A DNA stretch of 64,000 bases, taken from Takakia lepidozioides (taxonomy: Eukaryota > Streptophyta > Takakiopsida > Takakiales > Takakiaceae). The translations under genes and the position numbers were made by a program. The stretch lies in assembly GCA_030704615.1 (NCBI GenBank), contig CM060731.1, forward strand, positions 34,844,001 through 34,908,000, read 5' to 3'. Under the pieces are notes generated by a model. It was given only the letters and a program-made list of their open reading frames with translations. It searched no databases and was not told where the DNA came from. Below, piece by piece: positions 12,324-22,010 of this stretch; position 1 is the stretch's first letter, and each line of letters opens with the position of its first letter.

Positions 12324-14557
12324 TCACCAATAATCCCCACAAGAACAAGCCCCATCTTGGAAATGATGAAAGTGGTAAGCATCCCGTACAACAACTGCTC
12401 GCCCCACAATCTTCGATATGAACTTGGTGGCTGTGTGGCAGTCTCCACACACCCGGAGGTTTTTGATGATGCGGAGCGGCGTTGCAGGTGTCGTGCTGAT
12501 GAGCCCGAAAGCGATGGCAAGCTTCTCACTGTGGTGGGAAAGAGAAGATTCCTCTTGCTCCTCCTCATCATCAGAGGCACATACCCGGCCTCCTTCATTG
12601 GTTCAGATAATCTCTTTAGCTCAGCATGGATTTCCCCAATTTGTGGATGCAATTTGTCTTCTACCATGAATGAATGCACCTGGTTGTCAATCTCAATGTA
12701 GCTGCGCCCTGGCTCCTTCCTAACACCTCTGTTCTCCATCATTTTTCTGACCTTTGCTTTATCGTCCCACCTGCCAGCTGCAGCATAGATGTTCGATAGC
12801 AGCACATATGCTGCAGCATCCTGTGGATCCCACTTGAGAAGCCATTGTGCCGCATGTTCTGCTCGATACATGTCGCCATGAACTCTGCAGGCACCAAGCA
12901 AGGCCATCCACACTGAACAATCTGGTTCGATTGGCATTTTCTTAATTAAGTCTTCTGCCTCAACCAATCGCCCTGCACGGCCAAAAAGGCCCACCATACA
13001 GCCAAAATGCTCCATTGTAGGAGTGAGGCCATGATCTTGACTCATGGAATTGAAGTAATGGCAGCCTTCTTCGACCAGGCCCACATGGCTACATGCAGAG
13101 AGAACACATGTAAAAGTGATACCATCCGGCTTCAATCCTTCCTGTTGCATTTGTTCAAATAGTTGGAGGGCCTCCCTACCATACCCATGCTGCGCATACA
13201 CTATGATAATTGCACTCCATGTGACAACATCTCGGCTAGGCATATTGTCAAACACTCGATGCACATCTTTGAGACTCCCACATTTGGCATACATGTCAAC
13301 AAGGGTATTCTCCAGAATGATATCTGGTGCAATTCCACTTTTGTTGATGTCAGCATGGACCTCTTTGCCCTTTTTGAGGGCTCCTAGGCCTGCACAAGCT
13401 TTGAGAATGCAAATGAATGTGACCCTGTCAGGCATCACACCTTCCTTGATCATTTGCTCATAGATCTCTAAAGCCTCCCTGCCACACCATTGCTGAGTAT
13501 ATACTGCTACCATAGCACTCCATGACACCACATCCCGTCTAGACATATTGTTGAACACTTGATTTGCATCCTTTATGCTCCCGCATTTTGCATACATGTC
13601 AATGAGGGTATTCTCCAGAATGATATCTGGGACAATTCCATTTCTGATGATGTCAGCATGGGCCTCCTTGCCCTTCTCGAGGGCTCCTATGCTGGCACAT
13701 GCCTTGAGAACACAAATGAATGTGACCCTGTCGGGCGTCAATCCTTCCTGTTGCATTTGCTCATATATCTCTAAAGCCTCCCTACCACACCCATGTTGAG
13801 CATATCCTGCTATCATCACACTCCAGGAGACCACATTTCGTTTAGCCATATTATCGAATACTTGACGCGCATCCTTCACACTCCCGCATTTGGTATACAT
13901 ATCAGCAAGGGTAGTGTCCAGAATAATATTTGGTGCAATTCCAATTTTGATGATGTCAGCATGGACCTCTTTCCCCTTTTCTAGAGCTCTTAGGCTGGCA
14001 CACGCTTTGAGAAGGGAAATGAATGTGACTATGCTAGGAATCATGCCTTGCTGTTGCATTTGCTGATAGATCTTGAAAGCCTCCCTACCACACCCATGTT
14101 TGGCATATCCTGCTATCATTATATTCCATGTAAATAAGTCTCTTTCAGGCATTTTGTCAAACACCTGCCGTGCATCCACCACACTCCCACACTTGGCATA
14201 CATGTTGATAAGGGTGTTGAGTAGAAAGATGTTTGGCATGAATCCGCTCTGGATAATATGGGTGTGCACCTGCTTTCCCTCTGCTAGGCCTTTTACGTTG
14301 GTACACTCCTGCAAGACACAAACGTAAGTATTTGAGTCGGCCTGAATACCTTCTTGAATCAAAATATGCAGAGCCTCTTTCAATCGTCTTGCCTTACACA
14401 GTCTCATCACATCCCCACACCTGCCAGAGAGATTCAAGTTGATTCCCACTCTAGGCCTTCTTTCCAAAGCAGTGGTGATCGTGGTCCCTGCTTCCAACAA
14501 CGCTGCCTGATTCAACGCTGCTGTCCTGCGTGACTCAAAACTCTCCGTTACACTCAC
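12324..14557 (-). pseudogene. PPR-DYW gene with frameshifted DYW domain
   Basis: Intronless PLS-class pentatricopeptide repeat gene; the family binds single-stranded organellar RNA and its DYW domain performs C-to-U editing. It starts at 14557 with MSVTESFESRR. PLS triplets of about 101 residues follow (MYAKCGS..DARQVFD..MPERD pattern), then E/E+ motifs ending at EAGYVP. At about 12573 the frame breaks. Against the intact neighbour (17185-19764) a net loss of about 25 nt removes the DTRFVLH segment. The rest of the DYW domain is intact but in another frame ([27 protein letters not shown]) and ends at its own stop at 12324. As read, the frame instead runs on to 12203, through the adjoining HAT1 relic, giving a 784-residue product without a DYW domain. 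It is either a recent pseudogene or a truncated E-class PPR protein. Confidence 0.8.
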
Positions 14558-16190
14558 ACTGATACATCACAAAGCTCCTAGATGCTAAAATGAAAGATGT
14601 TTTCATGAGGACAGGCTCCTTGGCAAATACTAACAGGTCACAAAACTACTGCAGTCATCTACGTTGAAAGGTACTGTAAATTCTATCTATTGCGATTGGA
14701 ACCCTCAAATCATTATGAAAACAATACCTCATACACCCTCGGCCTGGAGATCCATCGTGTCCATCGACATTAAAACAACAGACTTGCTCTCGACCTTGAA
14801 CCATGACAGATAGCTCCACTTCCACCCTAGGGCGGTTTGACCAACCCTCCATCCAAAGAACTTCATTTGTACGCTTGAGTCTCAAGTCGGCTGATCTCGG
14901 CCCATTCTGTGGAAACCAGCAGTGGGAGGCTGAGCACCCATAGCTTTGACCACAGACTTGCATATACAAGGCTACCACCGCCAAAGCTCCAAGCATATTT
15001 CAAACAAGACGAACGATCTACAGCAAGCTACTGATAACCAGTCGTGGTGCTTTTGTGCGAAGAGCAAAATTGGCACTAACTAATCCGGAGAAAGATTCTA
15101 GTCCACAGAACATAATCCTGCAGCTGTAAGCACAAACTCTCCTTCACAAATGACTGTAATCTCACCTTCTCGAACCTGCTGTGCCACCTCTGTGTAGGAT
15201 CTGAGGAGACCTCCAGCCAGAGGCGTTCTTTGCTCATTGAACTACGAGGGCATGAGAACTTCTCCAGTTTCCCATGGCCACAATCTCCTCGAGCCTGCAT
15301 AGCTCCGACCGCAAGGAGACCAAACGAACATAGCAAGTGTCACACATGCGCACCTTTCTTCCCTCCCTGCAAGCTGGGAGGCGTCGGAGCCATCCTTTGC
15401 AAGGGTATCGGCCCTGGCATCCCCGAAATTGATAAAGATATTAGTTCCGCAGCCATGCCAATTAATCTGCTGCTTGATGTAAGACCAACTGCCTGCCCAG
15501 CTTTGGAAGAAGATGCGGTCTTGGGTGTAGCCTCAGAGCGCCGGAGCACCCTGCCATCCCTTGTCTTCTCTCACGCTTACAAACACATGGCTTTTCTTGT
15601 TCTGCATCCCAAAAACCACGAAATCTCCCGAAAGAACAGCGCAATTGTTCAGTCCAAACACTTTGCTCAAAGAGAATTCGACGGCATGTGTTGCCACTTG
15701 TCCTGCCGACGTTCTCAAGTCCTAAGTGTGGGTGGAGTGAGCTTGTTGGCAATGTAGCTTAGTCATTGGAAGGTTCAACCTGCCCACTTGACCCAAGAGC
15801 TGCGAGATACTTGAAGCTCGAGCATGCAGATATGGGAGCAAGAACATACGGGAATGCGGGGCCGGGTCCGTGTAAGTCCATCGACAGGATTTCATAGCTG
15901 GGGTGTTTCGGAAGTGCATCGTTCAGATGTACCACGGAACCAATCGCTTGAGTGAGCCTTGCAAAGCCTTTCACTGTAACAAAGAGGCTGTTTGTGGTAT
16001 GCTGACTAAGGTGGGTTGTGAAGTTCATGAAGCACTGCCACATCCAACAGTTTGCACATGACCAGCGTTTGCATTACGGGGGGTTGCATTCTGTAAAGAT
16101 GTACTCATTGATGGGTTCTAAGATGGTGGCCGTACCGTATCCTTGTGGGTATCACTGCATCCTCACACAGAGACCAGGGAGAGAGTGCAG
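14558..16190. other. Upstream region of the PPR gene; no supported gene
   Basis: Minus-strand frames of 60-115 codons occur (14655-14996, 15076-15336, 15533-15718), two with hydrophobic starts. None has a recognisable domain and I could not join them by splicing. A short minus-strand stretch near 15400 (ARADTLAKDG) faintly recalls the end of an RNase H domain of a non-LTR retroelement, too little to call. Confidence 0.4.
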
Positions 16191-16191
16191 T

Positions 16192-16340
16192 CATGAAACT
16201 TGCTTGCCATACCCTTGTCGCCACAGACATTGTGCCCAGAATGAGGAAGAGAAACCCAGAGTCTTTTGAGGGATTGGCACCCACCAGGGTTTAGAGAATG
16301 CACTCATAAGACTTTGTTTGCTGTAGCCTTGTGGCCATAG
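16192..16340 (-). repeat. Two extra, decayed LINE 3'-end fragments
   Basis: Two short stretches (about 16192-16240 and 16286-16340) repeat the last roughly 55 bp of the adjoining LINE copy in the same orientation, for example TGTAGCCTTGTGGCCAT against TGCCGTAGCCTTGTGGCAAT. With the full copy ending at 16406, three 3' ends sit in a row about 100 bp apart. Confidence 0.55.
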
Positions 16341-16405
16341 AGGAATAGACACTACCTTTGTGAGGGGCTCACTCCAGTAATGCTTACCTTGACTTGGCAG
16401 GGTTT

Positions 16406-17040
16406 AGAGAATGTACTCATAAGTCGTTGTTTGCCGTAGCCTTGTGGCAATTGACCCCGCACCCAGTTTGAGCGGAAACCAAAGGAACAGAACCTACCTC
16501 TGTCAGGGGCTGACGTTGGTAGTAAGACTTACCTTCATACCTATAATTGATCCGGGTTTTCCAGATATCCTCTAGAAATCCCTTCACACACGCATCAATC
16601 TGCTGTGTGTGATTTGCCCAAAAACTAGGCCTCAGAAGGGCCTGGGCTTTTGGCTCAGCCACGAGACTTTCAAGTTGGTAAACAGAGGTACAGGCACAAC
16701 TCCCTTGATAGATTTGAAGCGAGCGTCTCTTTGGTGAGGGAACCCCGGACAGTGTATCAGAAAATGAATACTGTCTTCAGGTTGCCCACACAATGGGCAA
16801 TTGCACTCTCCTTTTCCTCTCTGCTTCTGTTTGCTGTTCAAAGGTAGGCTTCCTGCCCCGAGTTTAAATTTCAGTCTAGTGCCGAGAGTGGGTAGACCCT
16901 TGAGGTCATCCAAGATGTCCTCCCCCATGTCACAGACTGGAAACAAGTTCAGGGAAGTTTTCTGCCTAACTTCATTTTCATCAGACAATTTCATGGCAAC
17001 AGACATGGCTTTGCACACTACAGCCTCTAAGTCAGATTAG
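16406..17040 (-). mobile_element. LINE family A copy, 5'-truncated, frameshifted
   Basis: On the minus strand 17018-16632 encodes a segment almost identical to the 26005-26823 copy: NLFPVCDMGEDILDDL, then the zinc-site motif CNCPLCGQ..HFLIHC. A frameshift near 16670 breaks it. Downstream sequence still matches to the shared 3' end at 16406. A short GA-rich run (17038-17054) marks the 5' edge. It lies between the two PPR genes. Confidence 0.8.
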
Positions 17041-17184
17041 AGAGAGAGAGAGATGCAACCCTCCATCCATACGACCCAGAACTTATTCTGCGTACTGGAG
17101 ACGTTGAAGTTGAAGAAAAGGGGGCCAGATAGCCATCAACAATTGAAATGACAGCTCATGGGTTTCACTTATTTGACCTTCCTG

Positions 17185-19764
17185 TTACCAATAATCATTG
17201 CAGGAACACACCCCATTCTTGAAGTGATGAAAGCGGGTGGAATCCCTTGCAACAATTTCTCGCCCAACAACCTTAGAGATGAACTTGGTGGCAGTGTGAC
17301 AATCGCCACATACCCGAAGGTTTTTTATTATTCGGATAGGTGTCCCTGGGGTCGTGCTGATGAGCCCAAAGGCAATGGCCAGTTTTTCACTGTGGTGGCA
17401 GAGAGCCTGTTCCTTCTCACCTCCATTCACATTATGCAAGACAAAGCGCGTGTCTGGCACATATCCTGCCTCTTTCATAAGCCTCATTAATCTCTCCAAC
17501 TCAGTATAGATCTCCTCTGTTTGTGGGTGTGATCTATCTTCTGCAGTAAATGCATATACCATGCTCTTAACTTCAATCCAGGTGCACCCTGACTCCTTTT
17601 TCACACCTCTGGCCTCCATCACTTTTCTCACTTTTGCTACTTCATCCCACCTGCCAGATGCAGCATAGATGTTTGAAAGAATCACATACACTGCAGAATC
17701 TTGTGGTTCCAACCTGAGGATGTGGTATGCAGCCCGTTCAGCCAGCTCCACGTTGCCGTGAGATCTGCAGGCACCAAGCAAGGCTCCCCAGACAGGAGCA
17801 CCTGGTTCAACCGTCATTTTGCTGATCAAGTCCTCTGCCTCATTCAACATCTCTGCACGGCCAAGAACGTCAACCATGCAGCCATAGTGCTTCTCTGTTG
17901 GTGTGATGCCATGATCTCGACTCATAGAAATGAAGTAATGATGGGCTTCATCAACTAGGCCCACATGGTTGCATGCTGACAGCACACCAATAAATGTAAT
18001 ATTATCTGGCTTGACCTTGTGGGATTTCATCTTTTCAAAGAGTTGGAGGGCCTCCATACCATGCCCATGGTGGGCATATCCTATAATCATCGCATTCCAT
18101 GAAACAACATCTCGTTCAAGAATTCTGTCAAACACTTGCCGTGCAACCCCCACACTTCCACATTTGGCATACATGTCAACAAGGGCATTCCCCACACAGA
18201 CCTCTGACTCGAATCCAGATTTGAGAATGTTAGTATGGACCAGCTTGCCCTCTTCCAGGGCAGCTAGGCTGGCACAAATGTTGAGGATGCTAATGAAAGT
18301 CACCCTATCAGGCTTTACGCCTTCTCGCTGCATTTGTTGAAGGAGTTCAAATGCCTCTACACCATGCCCTTCCTGAGCATATCCTGCAATCATTGCATTC
18401 CATGAAACTACATTTCGTTCAGCCATTTTGAAGAACACTTGGCGAGCATCCACCAAACTCTGGCACTTGCAGTACATGCTGACAAGGGCAGTCCCCACTC
18501 GGACATCCGACTCAAGTCCCATAGTAATGATGCCTACGTGCACCCACTTACCCTGCTGCAGAAATGCTGGGATGGCACATGCATTGAGAATGCTCACAAA
18601 AGTAACCTTGTTGGGCTTCATGTCTTCCTGTTGCATTTGCCAGAAGAGTTCAAATGCATTTGTAGCATACCCTTCCTGAGCATATCCAGCAATCATTGCG
18701 TTCCATGAAACTACATTTCGTTCTGGCATTTTATTGAACACTTGGCGAGCATCCACCACATTCCCGCACTTGCAATACATGCTGACAAGGGCAGTTCCCA
18801 CTCGGACATCTGCCTCAAATCCAGCTTTCACGATGCCTGCGTGCAGCTGCTTACCCTGCTCCAGAGCTGCTGGGCTAGCACAGGCACTGAGGATGCTGAT
18901 GAAACTGACCTTATCTGCCTTCATGCCTGCCAGTTGCATTTGCCGAAAGAGTTCAACAGCCTCCTCACTGTGACCAAGCTGAGCAGATCCTGCAATCATA
19001 GCAGTCCATGAGACCACATCTCGCTTTGGCATCTTATCGAACACTTGCCGCGCATCCATCACCCTCCCATACTTGCAAAACATGCTGACAAGGGCAGTCC
19101 CCACATGCACATCTGACTCCAATTTGGAGTCAATGATGCTGGCATGGACATGCTTGCTTTGCTCCAGAGCTATTGGACTTGCACATGCGGGAAGGATGCT
19201 CATGAAGGTGACCTTGTTTGGCTTTACACCTTGTTGTTGCATTTGCTGGAACAGTTCAAATGCATCTTCACCATGCCCTTGCTGAGCTAATCCTGCAATC
19301 ATTGCATTCCATGAGATCACATTCCTCTTAGGCATCTTGTCAAATGCTTGGCGTGCATCCTGGATACTTCCACACTTCACATACATGCTGACAAGGCTGT
19401 TTCCTAGGAAGATATCCGACTCGAATCCCCTTTCAATAATGTGGGCATGGAGCCCCTTGCCATCTGCCAGGGCTTTTGTTTTGGCACACTCCTGCAAGAG
19501 ACCAGCACAGGTATCGCAATATGCCCGAAAGCCTCGTTGTTCCATAAGATCTAGAATATGTATTGCGTCTTTGATTTCTCCAGTATGGCATGTTGTGGTT
19601 CTCACATTCTCAACAGTTCCACCAGTATGCTTGTTGCCTCCCCCTCCCGTTGGCCTTTGAATGTGTCTTCCAGGACAAGCAGTGGTGATAGGAGACATGC
19701 CAAGACCTACACCCTTGCCCCCACTTTGATGCTGAACAATGTGCTTCCAAACTTGAAACCACAT
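17185..19764 (-). CDS. PPR-DYW protein, intact, intronless
   Basis: PLS-class pentatricopeptide repeat protein of 859 residues, predicted to act in mitochondria or plastids as a site-specific C-to-U RNA editing factor. Order: N-terminal region with possible targeting function (residues 1-65), PLS triplets of about 101 residues repeated from residue about 80 to 590 (CGSIQDARQAFDKM, NVISWNAMIAG), E/E+ motifs (VWGALLGACRSHGNVE, GCTWIEV), and a full DYW domain at the end. The deaminase signature is present: HSEKLA with the catalytic Glu, and the zinc motif CGDCH. A second zinc motif, CSCNDYW, ends the protein. No intron interrupts it, unlike the neighbouring housekeeping genes. The RNA target cannot be predicted by eye. 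Start: the first in-frame ATG of the open frame. Confidence 0.92.
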   Translation of the reverse strand: MWFQVWKHIVQHQSGGKGVGLGMSPITTACPGRHIQRPTGGGGNKHTGGTVENVRTTTCHTGEIKDAIHILDLMEQRGFRAYCDTCAGLLQECAKTKALADGKGLHAHIIERGFESDIFLGNSLVSMYVKCGSIQDARQAFDKMPKRNVISWNAMIAGLAQQGHGEDAFELFQQMQQQGVKPNKVTFMSILPACASPIALEQSKHVHASIIDSKLESDVHVGTALVSMFCKYGRVMDARQVFDKMPKRDVVSWTAMIAGSAQLGHSEEAVELFRQMQLAGMKADKVSFISILSACASPAALEQGKQLHAGIVKAGFEADVRVGTALVSMYCKCGNVVDARQVFNKMPERNVVSWNAMIAGYAQEGYATNAFELFWQMQQEDMKPNKVTFVSILNACAIPAFLQQGKWVHVGIITMGLESDVRVGTALVSMYCKCQSLVDARQVFFKMAERNVVSWNAMIAGYAQEGHGVEAFELLQQMQREGVKPDRVTFISILNICASLAALEEGKLVHTNILKSGFESEVCVGNALVDMYAKCGSVGVARQVFDRILERDVVSWNAMIIGYAHHGHGMEALQLFEKMKSHKVKPDNITFIGVLSACNHVGLVDEAHHYFISMSRDHGITPTEKHYGCMVDVLGRAEMLNEAEDLISKMTVEPGAPVWGALLGACRSHGNVELAERAAYHILRLEPQDSAVYVILSNIYAASGRWDEVAKVRKVMEARGVKKESGCTWIEVKSMVYAFTAEDRSHPQTEEIYTELERLMRLMKEAGYVPDTRFVLHNVNGGEKEQALCHHSEKLAIAFGLISTTPGTPIRIIKNLRVCGDCHTATKFISKVVGREIVARDSTRFHHFKNGVCSCNDYW

Positions 19765-20488
19765 TGCCCTGCACCAATATTTCTTTTAGAAAAGCTCCAA
19801 ACGGCTTTTCTCATGTGACGTCCCTCTCTCACACACACAGAGGTACACATAGCCACCGTTAATTCCTCTTTTAATCCAAACTAAGATCTTTAGGTTTAAG
19901 ACAGGCTCAAGAACAAGATCACAGTGACATGTTTCTCATGTGATAAAATCTAGTGGCACATGCCACTGCTCATACTCCCATAGTACTTCCACAAAATTTT
20001 ATACACAGACACATGCCTGCTCTTTCCAACATTTCTCATCTTTTCGTCAAAGCTCTGATGCATGCTTCAATACCAAAAGCTCTTATGCACTCAAGACAGA
20101 CAGCTCACTGTTACCAAACTTACTCTCACAAGTGCGCATTTTTTTCCTCTCGTAATTTATTAGCAGTTTTTTCCAACAGCGGTTGACAGTAAACAGGCTC
20201 ATTGCCTCATCATGTGGGTACTTCAATCATATCTCTCCACTAAGAAAGTCCTTGCAAGACCATAAAAATTCACCCTAGAGGTGTTAATGGCGTCATAACA
20301 GGACCTTCAACAGGAACCCACAGGTGCAGTACAAACAAAAGGAGAGAATTTACCTCCAAGATCCCTTCGCTCAAGGCAGCAACCCTTTGAAACCCCCGCG
20401 ATCCTTCGTCTCCATCATCACCCATGCCCACAACCTCAATTCTCATCAAATCCACCCAGACCCACTAATCACTAGCATTATTAATTTC
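19765..20488. other. PPR upstream region; no gene seen
   Basis: This is the presumed promoter and leader of the minus-strand PPR gene. Only short frames without motifs are present. Confidence 0.4.
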
Positions 20489-20785
20489 TTATCGCTGCCG
20501 GGTGTGCGTAGCATGTGTAAATAAGCTAGTAAAATTTGGTGGTGTTCGACGATCACACTCTCGAACTTTTTCACCCAGATCTGTGGGAAGCCACTCTGCA
20601 GGCCAGCAAACTCTCGGATTACCACGTTGCAACCAAGTGTCTTTCCAGGCTTCCACTCCTAGGTCGCCGAATTCCAGGCCATGGAAGAACACCACATCCA
20701 AGCTTGTCTCGCAAGCCTCAGCGTCGGGCGGCCATAACTGATGAATCTGCGGTGTGCACTCCGTGAAAGGTGAAGACAAGTACAC
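20489..20785 (-). pseudogene. Orphan exon resembling SERAC1-type alpha/beta-hydrolase N-terminus
   Basis: The minus strand encodes LDVVFFHGLEFGD, then AWKDTWLQRGN and WPAEWLPTDLGEKVR. This is the start of the alpha/beta-hydrolase region in plant SERAC1-like proteins (pattern VVFVHGL, then W..TW..., then W...WLP.DL). The frame runs out shortly after GEKVR, and I found no following exon with the nucleophile GHS-type motif within 2 kb on either side. It could be a gene fragment carried by duplication or a relic. Family assignment rests on one exon. Confidence 0.45.
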
Positions 20786-20789
20786 AACT

Positions 20790-22010
20790 TCAACCTTTTT
20801 AGCACCTCCAGATTAAAGACCATGAGCCTTCCTGGACAGAACATTGAAACCTCCTTTAGCACAGGGGAGCTGAAAGTCTGTGTGACGAGAAGGCCAACCA
20901 ACTCTCCTGGCACGAGTCTGAGTTACACTTCCACATGGGGCACCCTGAATTAGTGTAGGCCATCAAACTTAGTCGCCCATGCAACTCTTGACTGTGATAC
21001 AGCACATCCCGAATGCCTAGACTGCATATTTTCTCCAGTTCATTTTGAAAGTCTAGCTTCTGAGCTAGTATTATATGAAGGTATGGATTAACTCAGCTCT
21101 GCACAAACTCTGCGCAAATGGATCAAAGTGGCTTATACTTGTAGCGTTAGTATTATTGTTGTTGTTAACTGGGCTTGGTTGGTCCTGGCCCATCTAACTC
21201 ATCGTAAGGCTCAATTCTGGATCTTGTAGCTCTAGACGTACGAGAGGCACTTAAAAGATAGTTATCATGCCGAGTGTGTTATGAGAGTATTCGAATACCC
21301 TCAGTATTTTCTGGCAGTAGGGAATACTGACAGTAGGGAAGCAATGGAGAGTCCACTGTGCTCTAAAAAGTTGGACACCCGAGGATACCGAGAGTGCTTG
21401 GAACCAGCTGTTTTGAGCCTTGTGACGACCCCGGCTGTCAACGAAAGAAAGAACTTTATTAGGTCCGTTGGAGGCCCATGAGGTACAGTAGAACCACACA
21501 AACCAGCTTGTGTAAAATCGAGCACCTTCTATCAAGGGAGGTGCAAGGTAAAAATCTTCATGAACTGTCAGTGTTGCCATTCACAGATTTCTAATGTGGT
21601 TGCACTGTCAGAAGCAAACAAGTGGTAGGTCTCAATGAGAGACAAATTCATACAGAAATAAGGGACCAATTTGAGGAACTTCAATAGTTTAAAATGGTAT
21701 CAAAGCGCAGGAATTTGGTTTCTCGTTTATCTCACCCAAAAGTGGCGAGGTCGAGGTTTATGGTTCTCACCGGGTATTTGCAGGGCACGCAGGTAATTAC
21801 AGCGAGGAGATTAAAAAACTCTGTGCAAAAGACGATTTTCTATTTGAGTGCATTAAACTCAGCTGAAGATGGAGAAAGCCAGGATTTCAGCAAATGGTGG
21901 TGAGCCTTCCACTTTCACCCCTTCCGTTCTCCCTTTTAGAATGTGGGTATCCCATGTTTTCTCAGACACAGGAGGAGATCTGAAGCTCATTCTATGTACC
22001 CGATTGGTCT
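20790..22010. other. No supported gene
   Basis: Short unconserved frames only. A PBS-like string, TGGTATCAAAGC, lies near 21694, but no LTR ends are recognisable around it. The missing 5' exons of the GLG1-like pseudogene could lie here but were not found. Confidence 0.35.

Noticed and set aside
12203-14557. Treating the 784-codon frame as a normal PPR protein
   Set aside because: The last 120 residues are frameshifted DYW sequence plus HAT1 relic, shown by comparison with the intact PPR gene and with HAT1.
15380-15480. RNase H-like string ARADTLAKDG on the minus strand
   Set aside because: Too short, with no catalytic Asp/Glu pattern before it. It may be chance.
15230-15757. Plus-strand open frame of 175 codons
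   Set aside because: No motif is recognised, overlapping minus-strand frames are equally long, and there is no splice context.
21690-21710. PBS-like TGGTATCAAAGC suggesting another LTR element
   Set aside because: No TG..CA LTR ends, no paired LTR and no polypurine tract nearby. A similar string at about 28955 also lacks context.
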